Of a stretch of DNA of 64,000 bases, positions 17,623 through 27,140 are shown one piece after another. Numbering within the stretch: the first letter of the stretch is position 1; each line of letters starts with the position of its first letter. Position numbers and translations under genes: made by a program. The stretch spans positions 62,001 through 126,000 of the forward strand of contig CAVUBD010000019.1 in NCBI GenBank assembly GCA_963739615.1. The letters are read 5' to 3'. Source of the stretch: Palsa-504 sp963739615. Lineage in GTDB: Bacteria; Actinomycetota; Actinomycetes; Streptosporangiales; Streptosporangiaceae. The notes beneath the pieces were generated by a model. That model saw only the letters and a list, made by a program, of their open reading frames with translations. It ran no database searches and was not told the origin of the DNA.

Positions 17623-19031
17623 GACCGTTCCCGGACCAGCATGTGCACGCCGTCGGCCGGGGACAAGGTGATGTAGTAGGCGCTGCGCACCGGCAGGTCC
17701 GCGGTCAGGGTGAGCCGGTACCGCTGGCTGATCATCGCTACCGCCGTGATCAGGGTAGCCATCGCCAGGTTCTTGCCGATGCACTGCCGCCGCCCGCCGC
17801 CGAAGGGAAAGAAGGCGTGCCGGTGCCGGGTCTGCGCCGACCCGTCGCGGAACCGGGCCGGCTCATAGGCTTCCGGATCCGTCCACAGCTGCGCCGAGCG
17901 GTGAGTGCCGTATGTGCTCAGCAGCATCGTGGAACCACCGGCGATGTCCCGGCCGGCCACCACTTCGTCTTCGATCGAGTCCCGCGGGAACTGCCATACC
18001 GGCGGGTGCAACCGCAGCGACTCCTCCACCGCGGAGCAGGTGACCGGGAGCTGGTCGCGGGTTCCTGCCGACGGCGGACGGCCGCCGAGCACCCGGTCGA
18101 CCTCGTCCTCGACCTCCTGCCGGGCCTGCGGGTGCCGGGCCAGCTCGTACAGCGTCCAGGCCAGCGCCTGGCCGGTGGTGTCGGTCCCGGCCAGGATCAG
18201 GGTGCGCAGGTTGTCGGCGACCGCCCGGTCGTCCAGGTCGGAGGCGAGCAGCAAGCCGGCCGCGTCCTGGCCGAGGTCGCCGCTGCGCCGCCGAACGGTG
18301 ACCACCTCGCCGATCACCCGGTCCAGGATCCGCTGCGACCAGCGCTTGGTGCGGTTGTAGCGGGTCGGCACGGCGTCGGGGATCAGCTCGTTCAGGCCCA
18401 TGATGGTGGCCGTGTACATCGCCCGGGAGCCGAACGCGGCCGCCTGTGCGTACCCGAGCCCTGGTACCGACAGGTCGCGGCCGAGGATCGCCTGGCCCAT
18501 GGTGCGGGTGGCGATGCTCATCGCGTCGGGGGCGATGTCGATCGGCTCCCCTCGCCGGGCCGCCTCCTGCCAGCGCCGGAGCACTTCGGCGGTGGCCGGT
18601 ACCGCCTCCTTGGCGTCGGCGTCCAGCCGCTGCGGGGTGAAGGCCGGCTGCACCACCTTGCGGTGGTCGCGCCACTGGCGGTCGTCAAGTGTGAGCAGCC
18701 CGCGTCCCATCCACCCGGCGAACCCCTTGTACAGCACGCCACGCACGTAGTTGTCCGGGTTGACGCGCAGCACCTGCTCGATCGCGGCGGGCTCGGTGAC
18801 CTGGACGAACGGCTTGGGCAGCGAGACGCGGACCATCGGGCCGTACATCCGCTGCATCAGCAGGGTGTATGCGGCCGGATCGCGGAAGTAGGCGGGCGCG
18901 TCGCCGATCACTGGCAGCCCCTTAGGGCCGTGCGGGACCGGGCAGCGACCGGCCCGGGCCCCGCTGACGGGGCAGCCGGCGCCGGGCGCGGGCTGCGGCA
19001 CGGACGCGGCCGGGGCGTGCTTAGCGGTCAT
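17619..19031 (-). CDS. Cytochrome P450
   Basis: This 470-residue P450 starts at ATG 19031 behind a GAGGAG ribosome site. All hallmarks are present: I-helix oxygen-binding LAGTDTTGQALAWTLYELAR, K-helix EESLRLHP (ExxR), and the heme loop FFPFGGGRRQCIGKNLA with the Cys ligand. The N-terminus has a short Cys/Pro-rich lead (PGAGCPVSGARAGRCPVPHG) before the proline-rich entry GPKGLPVIGDA and no membrane anchor, so the enzyme should be soluble. It sits between two ketoreductase/dehydratase genes and overlaps the downstream one by four bases, so it very likely hydroxylates or epoxidises the product of this cluster. No ferredoxin gene lies next to it. Confidence 0.92.
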   Translation of the reverse strand: MTAKHAPAASVPQPAPGAGCPVSGARAGRCPVPHGPKGLPVIGDAPAYFRDPAAYTLLMQRMYGPMVRVSLPKPFVQVTEPAAIEQVLRVNPDNYVRGVLYKGFAGWMGRGLLTLDDRQWRDHRKVVQPAFTPQRLDADAKEAVPATAEVLRRWQEAARRGEPIDIAPDAMSIATRTMGQAILGRDLSVPGLGYAQAAAFGSRAMYTATIMGLNELIPDAVPTRYNRTKRWSQRILDRVIGEVVTVRRRSGDLGQDAAGLLLASDLDDRAVADNLRTLILAGTDTTGQALAWTLYELARHPQARQEVEDEVDRVLGGRPPSAGTRDQLPVTCSAVEESLRLHPPVWQFPRDSIEDEVVAGRDIAGGSTMLLSTYGTHRSAQLWTDPEAYEPARFRDGSAQTRHRHAFFPFGGGRRQCIGKNLAMATLITAVAMISQRYRLTLTADLPVRSAYYITLSPADGVHMLVRERS

Positions 19032-19064
19032 GGGGTCTCCTCGGGCTGTACGGGATGCGGCGGG

Positions 19065-21707
19065 TCAGCGGACGCCCCGGTCGAAGCTGCTTCGGTCGAC
19101 AAACCGCCCTGTCGGCTGGTCGAGGTAGCCGACGACGGCGCCGATGATGTCCTTGACCTGCAGGATTACCTCGCCTCCCGGGAGCGCCGCGAGGGCCCGG
19201 TTGTCAGGCTGCCGGGCCTCCAGGTCGATGTCGACAGGGGTGACGTACAGCTCGACCGGCTCCCCGGAGGCGGCCAGGCTCGCGTCGGTGTGGGACTGGT
19301 ACAGGTCGATCCGCCGCACGTACCTGGGGATGGCGACCGGCGTCCAGCGGCCCTCGTGCCGATCCAGCACGGCGACCCGGACCAGGCCGTCGAGCAGCAC
19401 GGCGGGCACTACCAGGTCAGGGAACCAGCGCCGCACCGCCGCCGGGTCCAGGTCAAGCGCGGCCCGGCGCCCCAGCGGGTGCAGGCGGGTGTCCCGAGTC
19501 GAGCGGAAGACTTCCCGGAGCAGGACCGGGGACCCCGCCACGTGGTAGGGGTCGACGAGCGGTTCGGCGCCGTCGTCGTCCCAGTGGGTCCAGCACGGTG
19601 CCGGAACCGGTGCCTCGCGCATCCGGACGGTGACGCTGAAGTGCAGACGGTCGGCGGCCAGGACGACGCCGTTCGGGGCGATCAGGTCGCCGAGCACCCG
19701 GACCGCGATGACGGACTCGACCTCGTCATGAGAAAGCAGCCGGGCCTGGATCCGCTTGACCTGAGGGCGGTCTGTCCGGTAGATCCGCAGGAACGACTCC
19801 AGCCGCAGCTCCTCGAACACCACAGGGACCCGGTTGGGCACCAGGGCCAGCGCGGCTTCCGCGGCGAGTTCCGGGACGAACGTGCCGGGCAGGGTCGGGT
19901 ACCCGTCCACCTGGTGCATCGTCAGGTAGCCATCCCGGTCAAGGTCGAAGACCCGCTCCGCGGTCAGCTCACGTTCGCCGCGCCGGATCCGGTCCACGAA
20001 CGGCAGCGGGCGTGTCGCCGGGGCCGCGCAGAACGGCAGGTAGTCCGGGACGGCGGCGCTGATCGCGGCCCGCTCCTTGGCCCCGAAGAACACCGTCGCC
20101 CGCCGGCCGCGGGAGTCGGCGAGCTCAGCCAGGAAGTGGGCCACCCCCTCGCTGGTCGGGGTGGCGCTGTACTGGCCGGACTTGTCCAGGAAGGCCCGCA
20201 TGACCGGCGAGGCCCCCAGGCCGGTGTCCCGCCACAGCGTCCAGCCGACCGTGAACTCGCCGTCGCCGCTTGCCGCCGCGGCGCAGGCGAGGAAGTCGTT
20301 GGCGGAGGCGTAGTCGGTCTCACCGAGCTGGCCCGTGAACCCGACGAAGGAGCCGAAGTTGCACCAGCGCCGCGGCGGCCGGTCGGCCAGCGCTGCCTTC
20401 AGGTTGAGGTAGCTGTGCACCTTCAGGTCCCGTACGGCCAGGAAATCCTGCCGCGACTTGGTGGTGATCTCCGCGGCGCGGTTGGTGCCGGCTACCAGAA
20501 GCAGCAGGTCGGGCGGCCCCGGCAGGTCAGCCAGGGCGGCCAGCACCGCATCGGGGTCGCGCAGGTCGCACGGCAGGTAGCGGACCCGGTCCGGGCCGCA
20601 CAGCCGGCGCAGCTCAGCGAGATTGGCGGCCGCCGTACGGGCCTGCTGCAGCCGGTCGAACCTGGCATTGGCCTGTTTGGCCGCAACCTGCTCCGGGCCC
20701 GTCACCAGGCGCCGGATGAACGCCGCCCGGTCCTGCGGGCGGATAGCCAGATCCTGCTCGGTCCAGGCGTCCAGATCGGTGCTGCCCAGGACGACCAGCC
20801 GGGGCCGGCAGGCCCGCGCCAGGCCGGCCAGCACGGCCGCGCCGATCCCCCGGGCCCCGCCCGCGGCGACGACCAGTGCGTCCGGCGGCAGCACGGGCGC
20901 CTCGCCGCTCACCGCCGGTTCGGCGGCCGCACGAAGGGTCAGCCGCCGGCCGCCGGTGTGCAGCACCACGGGTAGCAGGTGCCTGGCCGCCAGCTCCGCC
21001 GCGGCCACCTGCAGCGCGCCGGCGTGCTCGGCGTGCTCGTGCAGGCTGGCCGCTATCGCGGTGCGCGGGTACTCCAGGGCAAGGCTCTTAACGAAGCCGC
21101 CGAACAGCCCGGTGAACGGCTTGGGCACCTGACCCGCCACGCCGTCCAGGACAGCGACCAGGATCGAGCCCTGCGCGTCCAGCCGCGACGCGCAGGCCTG
21201 GACGGCCAGGAAGGTGGCCTCGTGCAAGTGCAGCAGGGCGCGCAGGGCCGGCGACCAGGCTGCCCCGGCCAGGTGGGGGTGGCTGCCGTCGGCCAGCACC
21301 CGGACGTGGCCAGACGCGGCACGGCGGGCCAGCTCGCCGAGTTCCTCGGCGGTAAGCAGCGGCCCGTCCGGGCCGGCGCTGATCCCGCGCTCATCGGCCA
21401 CGAGCACGGTGGCGTCCGCGGGCACCGGCAGGTCGGCGAGCAGGCCGGGTGCGTTGGTCAGCAGCAGCACGCCGTCGGGCAGCAGCGGAACCGGCGGGCG
21501 GGCCGCGGTCCAGGCATACGGGGCGTAGTCGAGCACGTGCCGCCGCACCACATGGTGGCCAAGCGGAGCCGCGGCGTCCCGGTCCGCGTCCGGCCGACGC
21601 AGGGACAGCACCGGGCGCCAGTGATCGTCCAGCTCAAGCTCTGCGCTGCCGCCGGACAGCCAGCCGATCAGCTCTCGGGCACCGGTCGCGCCCAGGTACG
21701 TCGTCAC
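19065..21707 (-). CDS. PKS-like ketoreductase-dehydratase protein
   Basis: The 880-residue protein starts at GTG 21707, overlapping the KS stop as GTGA. The N-terminal ~260 residues form a Rossmann-like structural half. The ketoreductase has VVAAGGARGIGAAVLAGLA and an active site with Ser in NFGSFVGFTGQLG and Tyr in TDYASANDFLA. The dehydratase begins near residue 600. Its first hotdog has the intact catalytic motif HQVDGYPTLPG (HxxxGxxxxP). Its second carries an Asp in VPAVLLDGLVRVAV. Together they would reduce a beta-keto group and remove water, giving a trans double bond on an ACP-bound chain. It is the active counterpart of the KR protein encoded further downstream. Confidence 0.82.
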   Translation of the reverse strand: MTTYLGATGARELIGWLSGGSAELELDDHWRPVLSLRRPDADRDAAAPLGHHVVRRHVLDYAPYAWTAARPPVPLLPDGVLLLTNAPGLLADLPVPADATVLVADERGISAGPDGPLLTAEELGELARRAASGHVRVLADGSHPHLAGAAWSPALRALLHLHEATFLAVQACASRLDAQGSILVAVLDGVAGQVPKPFTGLFGGFVKSLALEYPRTAIAASLHEHAEHAGALQVAAAELAARHLLPVVLHTGGRRLTLRAAAEPAVSGEAPVLPPDALVVAAGGARGIGAAVLAGLARACRPRLVVLGSTDLDAWTEQDLAIRPQDRAAFIRRLVTGPEQVAAKQANARFDRLQQARTAAANLAELRRLCGPDRVRYLPCDLRDPDAVLAALADLPGPPDLLLLVAGTNRAAEITTKSRQDFLAVRDLKVHSYLNLKAALADRPPRRWCNFGSFVGFTGQLGETDYASANDFLACAAAASGDGEFTVGWTLWRDTGLGASPVMRAFLDKSGQYSATPTSEGVAHFLAELADSRGRRATVFFGAKERAAISAAVPDYLPFCAAPATRPLPFVDRIRRGERELTAERVFDLDRDGYLTMHQVDGYPTLPGTFVPELAAEAALALVPNRVPVVFEELRLESFLRIYRTDRPQVKRIQARLLSHDEVESVIAVRVLGDLIAPNGVVLAADRLHFSVTVRMREAPVPAPCWTHWDDDGAEPLVDPYHVAGSPVLLREVFRSTRDTRLHPLGRRAALDLDPAAVRRWFPDLVVPAVLLDGLVRVAVLDRHEGRWTPVAIPRYVRRIDLYQSHTDASLAASGEPVELYVTPVDIDLEARQPDNRALAALPGGEVILQVKDIIGAVVGYLDQPTGRFVDRSSFDRGVR

Positions 21708-24700
21708 GGTACCGCCGTTGCCCGGTCCGCGGCGTCGGCCAGTTCTGCGATCACCGGCAGGCCCTCGGCCTGCGCGATCGCGCGAGTGGTCACCGCGAAC
21801 AGGAACGCGCCCTCGCTGATGTCCCGGCCTCCTGCCGCGACTGCTCGCAAGGACGGCAGGCTGTTACCGCTGACGCCGCCCACCAAGGCCACGTCGAGAT
21901 CCCCGAACTCCAGGTAGCGGCCCGCGGTGGCGAACGCCGCCGGCAGCGAGGCGTCGCCCGCGTCGACGGCGATGCTCAGGCCGTGCAGATCAAAGTAGTT
22001 GCACAGCCGGGCGGCGATCACGTTGGGCATCTCGCCGGGGAAGGAGTCCTCGGTGGGGGCATCTACTTGCTCGGCGGCGTACTGGCGCAGCTCCTTCAGC
22101 AGCACGGTGAGCTGCTCGGAGCCGTCCTGCGCGGCGGCGGCCCGGTCCAGCTCGTCCAGGTAGGCACGCAGCGCGTAGAGGGTCGCATTGCGGGTCGGGC
22201 CGGTGTGCCCGACCACGACGCCGGCCCGGTCCCGGTGCCGATCGCACAGAGCGCGGACGGGCGGTGTCAGCCGCTGCATGCACTCCATGATCATCAGCTG
22301 GGTCCGGTCGGTAGCCCGGACGGTGCCGGCCTGCAGCCGCAGCCGCTGGAACGGCGGGCGCGGGTAGCTGCGGCCGAAGGATTGCGGTACGTCGCGGACG
22401 CCGCGCGCCCACTGCGCCACCTGCTCCAGGTCGCCATCGCCGGGCAGATGTGCCGCCCAGCCGACGATCACCGCGCTACCGGTGTCCCGTCGGCCACCTG
22501 GCTGGTACGGGTGGCCGGGCAGGCACTCCTGGACCAGCAGGTGCGCGTTGGTGCCGCCGAACCCGAACCCGGACACCGCCGCGGTGCGCGGCCGGCCCGG
22601 GCGGGCGGGCCAGGGCACGGGTTCGGCCGGGATCGTCAGGTTGGTGGCGGCCAGGCCGAAGCTGCCCGGGGCCCGGTTGAACCGGTGCTGGGCGGGGATC
22701 CGGCCGTGCTGAAGGGCCAGCAGAGCGTGGATCAGGGACACCACGCCCGCGGCCCAGCCGGTGTGGCCGATCAGGGACTTGTTGGAGGTGACCTGCACCG
22801 GCCGGTCCCCGCTGTAGGCCGCGCGCAGGGCCAGGAACTCCGCCTCGTCTCCGCCAGGGGTGCCGGTGGCGTGGGCGATCACCCAGTCCACATCGGCGGC
22901 GGCGATGCCGGACCGTGCCAGCGCCCGGTCGATCGCCATCCGCTGACCCGAACTGGACGGCGCGTAGATGGCCTTGCCCCGGCCGTCCGCCGACAGGCCG
23001 ATCCCGGCGAGGACGCCGAGCACCCGGTCGCCGTCGGCCAGCGCCCGGGACAGCCGCTTCAGGGCGACCAGGCCGGCGCCGTCAGAGAACAGGACGCCGT
23101 CGGCGGCGCGGTCAAGCGCCCGCACCTCCCCGCGGCGGCTGAGCCCCTGCACCTTGGAGAAGAGCACCGAGCCGGCGGGAGCGAGGGCGAACGCCCCGCC
23201 GCACAGCGCCACGTCGGCGCGCCCGGACAGCAGGTCGCGAACGCCAAGGTCGACGGCGTACAGCGAGGAGGAACACGCGGTGTCGACCAGCAGCAGGGCC
23301 GCGTCGTCCGGCACGATGCCGCGGATCGCGGCCCGGCCGACCAGGCATGGCGTGGGTACCAGGTCCTGGGTTCCGCCGGCCGGCAGGGCATCCCGGGTGA
23401 GCCTGTCAAGCGCGGCAGCCGGGACCTTGCCCGGGTCGGCTTGCACGAGGGCGTCGAGCTCGGCCCGGATCAGCGCCTCCTGCAGGTGCTGGCTGCCGTC
23501 CGGGGTATATCCGATGCACACGCTGAACCGGTCGCCTGCGGCGCTGGCCACGCCGTCCAGCGCCTGGTAGGCGCAGTGCCGGAGCCAGCGGGCGGTGAAC
23601 TCGCGGCCGGAAGCCCATTCCGGCTCGCCGGCCAGCCGGGGGTGCGGCCGGAAACTGGTAATGAACCCGGACCGGGTTCTGGTAGCTCTTATCCGCTGCG
23701 CGGGGATCCGGGTGGTGGAAGCCGGCCGCTGACCAGCGGTCCGCGGGGGCGTCCACGAACAGGTCGGCGTCCCGGTTCAGCAACTGCCAGAACTCCTCGG
23801 GGGAGGACGCGCCGGGCACCGCGATCCCTGCACCCACCACCACGACCGGGTTGTGCTCAAGCGGCCCGGGCCGGTCCCGTTCGGCCATCAGAGCCTGGGT
23901 AGGTGAAGCGGCGGCGTGCGGGACCTGCGCCCGAGGGGACGCCGGCCGCGGCGGCCGCGAGTCCGCTGGCCCCTGCGGTGACATCGTTGCCCGCATCAGG
24001 GACAACCCGCCGTCGGCCAGCACCGTCTGGCCGGTCACCCAGGCCGACTGGGGCTGGGTCAGCATGAGCACCACGCCGGCCAGGTCGGCCGGGGTGCCGA
24101 TCCGGCCTAGCGGGGTGGCCGCTCTGGTCCGGGCAGCGACGGACTCCGCACCGGGGAACCTGCGGCCCACGTCGTTGTCGATCAGTGCGGCGGAGGCGGT
24201 GTTGACCCGGATCCCTTCGGCGGCGAATTCCGCGGCCAGGTACCGGGTCAGTGCCTCCAGGGCCGCCTTGGAGATGCCGACGGTCAGGTAGTTCGCGGGG
24301 GCGTGGCTGGCACCGATCGAGGAGACGTTGACGATGCAGCCGCTACCGGTCCGGGCCAGCAGCGGCCGGGCCGCGCGGGCGCACCACAGCGCGCCCTTGA
24401 CGTTGACGGCGAAGGCCCGGTCCAGGTGTTCCTCGGTGAGCTCGTCCCAGCCCGCGAACGTGCCGGCGGCGGCGTTATTGACTAGGACGTCCAGCCGGCC
24501 GTACCGCCGCTCGACCTGCGCGAACATCCGCTGCACCTGCTCGGGCCTGGCCACCGAGGCGCGCAGCACTGCCACGTCACGACCGGCAGCGGTCAGGTCG
24601 GCGGCCAGCCGTGTGGCGGCGGGGTAGGAGTGGAAGCAGTTGATCAGCACGGTCGCCCCGGCGTCCGACAGGGCCCGGACGATCTGCTCGCCCACGCTGC

Positions 24701-24752
24701 CGGCCCCGCCGGTGACCAGCGCGACCCGGTTGGCGGGCTCCCCGGCGGTCAT
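21704..24752 (-). CDS. FabL-like enoyl reductase - ketosynthase - half-KS fusion (frameshift near 23675)
   Basis: ATG 24752 overlaps the AT-ACP stop (ATGA). Residues 1-250 are a complete SDR: LVTGGAGSVGEQIVRALSDA, LVNNAAAGTFAGW, then ANYLTVGISKAALEALTRYL. The Tyr-x6-Lys spacing is that of enoyl-ACP reductases such as FabL, not the Tyr-x3-Lys of ketoreductases. A Pro-rich linker leads to a KS with VVVVGAGIAVPGASSPEEFW, catalytic Cys in DTACSSSLYAVD, and His residues in AHATGTPGGDEAE and NKSLIGHTGWAAG. A one-base insertion at 23674-23676 breaks the frame; correcting it gives SYQNRSGFITSF. The last ~260 residues resemble the N-terminal half of another KS/chain-length factor, with DAGDASLPAAF where the Cys would be. 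Corrected length is about 1,015 residues. Confidence 0.82.
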
Positions 24753-26104
24753 CGGTGGCCGTTGCCGACGGGCAGCGCGTCACTGACGAAGTTGACCAGC
24801 CGGCCGAAGGTGCGGTAGTCGCCCGTCCGCAACCCGTCAGGGCGAGGGCCGAGCGCGAATTCCTCGCCGAGGCGGGCCAGCAGTTCAGTCTGCTTGACAG
24901 AGTTGACGCCGAGGTCGGCTTCCAGCTCCGCGGTCGGCTCGAAGACCTCCTCTGGGTACTCAAGCGCGGCGGCGTACAGGGCCCGGATCCTGGCCTCGAT
25001 CTCCTTCCGGGACAGCGGAAGGTGGCCGGTGCGTGCCTCCGGGGCCGGCTTCGGCGCGGCGTCCACGGCTGCGGGCGGCTCCGGCACGGCTGCGGGCGGC
25101 GCCTGGGCGTTGTCAGCCGCGGTGGGCTGCGGCCCGGGCTGGCCGGTCAGGAACGCGACAGCCTCGTCCAGCGCAGCCGAGGGCCCGGCCAGCGGGGTGA
25201 GCAGCGTGTCCTGCGGCCGGATCGAGCGGACGAGGTTGGTCAGCGTCCGGCCGGCGCCCAGCTCGACCCAGACCCTGGCACCGGCGGCCTGCGCCCGTTG
25301 CAGGGCCGGCCCGAACTGGACCGGGCTGGTCAGGTGGCTTGCCAGCAGCTCACCCAGGTCGTCCTGGCTGCGGTAGTACCGGCCGAGGACCGGGGAGAAC
25401 ACCGGGATCGCGAAGGTCCCGCCACGGTGACCGCGGACCCGCTCCGCCAGCGCGTCCCTGGCAGCCTGCAGCATGGCGTTGTGGAACGGGTGCGCGGCCT
25501 GCAGCCGGGTCGACGGCACGCCGATCGCCTCGGCGATGCGCTCGACACGCCGCAGCGCCTCGGCCGGGCCGGACACCGCGGTCTGCAGCGGGCCGTTATC
25601 GACGGCGACCACCACCCCGGCGGTGGGTAGCAGCTCCAGCATGAGCTCGGCGCGTTCCCGCCCGCACGCCAGGGCGAGCATGCCGCCGCCGCTGAGATCG
25701 TGTTCGCGCAGCACGGCCAGCCGGTGGCAGAGGATGCGAGTGCCCTCGACGACGCTCAGCCCGCCGGAGCAGACCAGTGCGGCGATCTCGCCGAGGCTAT
25801 GTCCGATCAGCGCCGAGACCTGGGCGCCCCCGGCCCGGAACACCTCGAAGACGCCGACCGAGGTGGCGAATACTGCCAGCTGGAACAGTTCGGGGTCGGC
25901 CGCGAACAGATCCTCGTCCCGCAGCGCGGTGTGCTCGGCCAGGGTGGCCAGCAGCGACCGGCCGAGAACCTCCGATGTCGTCTCGTCGACGAGCGCGACC
26001 ACCTCGGCCGCGCGCGGGTGGGCACCCACCGCATCCAGGGCTCCCCGGCGATAACCACCCTGCCCCGGGCAAAGACCGACCGACACCTCGAATTCGCGGA
26101 CCAT
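24749..26104 (-). CDS. Acyltransferase - acyl carrier protein (AT-ACP)
   Basis: The start is ATG 26104 because CAGGAG lies eight bases upstream; an in-frame ATG at 26143 has no ribosome site. Of 451 residues, the first ~310 are an acyltransferase with VGLCPGQGG, active-site Ser in ALIGHSLGEIAAL, and AAHPFHNAML. That last motif is closest to the HAFH type of malonyl-specific domains. An Ala/Pro linker follows (about 320-360), then a carrier domain (LPLSRKEIEARIRALYAAAL) with the phosphopantetheine Ser in ADLGVNSVKQTELLARL. The N-S-V-K context is like ACPs of PUFA- or glycolipid-type synthases. It is the first gene of the coupled PKS-like block. Confidence 0.88.
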   Translation of the reverse strand: MVREFEVSVGLCPGQGGYRRGALDAVGAHPRAAEVVALVDETTSEVLGRSLLATLAEHTALRDEDLFAADPELFQLAVFATSVGVFEVFRAGGAQVSALIGHSLGEIAALVCSGGLSVVEGTRILCHRLAVLREHDLSGGGMLALACGRERAELMLELLPTAGVVVAVDNGPLQTAVSGPAEALRRVERIAEAIGVPSTRLQAAHPFHNAMLQAARDALAERVRGHRGGTFAIPVFSPVLGRYYRSQDDLGELLASHLTSPVQFGPALQRAQAAGARVWVELGAGRTLTNLVRSIRPQDTLLTPLAGPSAALDEAVAFLTGQPGPQPTAADNAQAPPAAVPEPPAAVDAAPKPAPEARTGHLPLSRKEIEARIRALYAAALEYPEEVFEPTAELEADLGVNSVKQTELLARLGEEFALGPRPDGLRTGDYRTFGRLVNFVSDALPVGNGHR

Positions 26105-26208
26105 ATGCGCCGCTCCTGTGATGAGGCTTACCAGTACGGTCATGCTCGCGTGACGGACCTGGCTACCGGTTGTCGCATGCCTTACCAGCGGTTGGTGCCG
26201 TGCTTACG

Positions 26209-27081
26209 TCAGTGAACGGCCTCACCCCTCAATGGCCGTCTGGCCATCCATACGGTCCTCGCGGCGCGGACGGAGAGATCCGCGCGTTGCCGGACGCCGT
26301 CGGGCCCGTCGCTGTCGATGAGGGTATCGAGCGTGGCCAGATCCTCGGCGTTCAGCTGGCCGTCGAGGCCGGACCGCATACGTCGCAGCGAGGCCTGAGC
26401 GTAGCGGCCGGTCGCGGGGGGAAGCGGGGGTTTCAGGTCGATAGCGAAGTGCCGTTCGGCTTCGATGGTGAATCCGGCCTTGGACAGGCGCTGGCCCCAG
26501 TCGGAGCCGAGGTGAGGTACCTGGTCGGCCAGTCGTTCGGACATCGCGGCATGGCAGCGTGCTTCCAGTCCGAGACGGCCGGTGCCGAGGTCGTCGGGCA
26601 GGAACCGCGGGAAGGAGTCCATCTCGGCCACCACCAGCAGGCCGCCGGGTTGGATCGCGGCGAAGACGTCGGTGAGGACGCGATCGGGATCGGCCATGTG
26701 GTGCAGCGATGAGGATGCCCATGCCAGGTCAACAGCGTTGATGGCCGGCCGCGACGAGTCCAGGTCCGCCTGTACGGCGTGAACCCGATCGGCCACGCCG
26801 AGAGCACGTGCTTTTTCGCTGAGGTGGTCAAGCAGTTCCGCGGACAGGTCGAGGGCGACCACGTCGGCATCCGGGAAGCGCCGGGCCAGGGCGATAGCAC
26901 CAGTGCCGGTTCCGCTACCTAGATCAAGGATCCGGCGCGGGGGCAGACCGGCCGCCAGCTGGTCAACCCAGTCGATGACCTCCGACAGGTACGAGTGCAG
27001 TACCTCCGCATCAAGGTCCAGCAGCTCGGCCATGGCCGCCGGGTCGGACTCGGCGGAGTGATGGTGGTGATGGTTATCCAT
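26209..27081 (-). CDS. Class I SAM-dependent methyltransferase with His-rich N-terminus
   Basis: The 290-residue protein begins MDNHHHHHSAESD, a natural run of five histidines. It then has a full class I methyltransferase fold: RRILDLGSGTGTGAIALARR (motif I), DVVALDLSAELLDHLSEKA and VDLAWASSSLHHMADPDRVL, then AAIQPGGLLVVAEMDSFPRF. A -10-like TAGGAT (plus-strand 27088-27093) ends six bases before the ATG, suggesting a leaderless transcript. It is divergent from the XRE-cupin regulator and 105 bases upstream of AT-ACP on the same strand, so it may be the first gene of the biosynthetic operon or belong with the regulator. The substrate is unknown. Confidence 0.82.
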   Translation of the reverse strand: MDNHHHHHSAESDPAAMAELLDLDAEVLHSYLSEVIDWVDQLAAGLPPRRILDLGSGTGTGAIALARRFPDADVVALDLSAELLDHLSEKARALGVADRVHAVQADLDSSRPAINAVDLAWASSSLHHMADPDRVLTDVFAAIQPGGLLVVAEMDSFPRFLPDDLGTGRLGLEARCHAAMSERLADQVPHLGSDWGQRLSKAGFTIEAERHFAIDLKPPLPPATGRYAQASLRRMRSGLDGQLNAEDLATLDTLIDSDGPDGVRQRADLSVRAARTVWMARRPLRGEAVH

Positions 27082-27115
27082 GTCCCGATCCTACCGGCAC
27101 CTTGCATCATTGGCA

Positions 27116-27121
27116 TAGAAT
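27116..27121 (+). promoter_or_regulatory. Candidate -10 element for a leaderless transcript
   Basis: TAGAAT lies seven bases before ATG 27129, the spacing expected when transcription begins at the A of the start codon. There is no ribosome site upstream of this ATG, which supports leaderless translation. A -35 element is not obvious. Confidence 0.45.
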
Positions 27122-27140
27122 CTTGCGTATGACGCAAGAT
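27120..27140 (+). promoter_or_regulatory. Perfect palindrome centred on the regulator start codon
   Basis: Nine-base arms ATCTTGCGT and ACGCAAGAT flank the ATG start codon itself (27129-27131). Perfect dyad symmetry at the promoter/start of a helix-turn-helix gene is a typical autoregulatory operator. It would block both the -10 site and the start codon, and could influence the divergent methyltransferase promoter about 30 bases away. Confidence 0.65.

Noticed and set aside
17643..20975. 1,110-codon plus-strand frame opposite the P450 and KR-DH genes
   Set aside because: It is produced by high GC at third positions of the real minus-strand genes; composition is Arg/Gly/Asp/Val-rich and has no domains.
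21449..23902. 817-codon plus-strand frame opposite the KS gene
   Set aside because: Antisense shadow; the minus strand has intact KS motifs.
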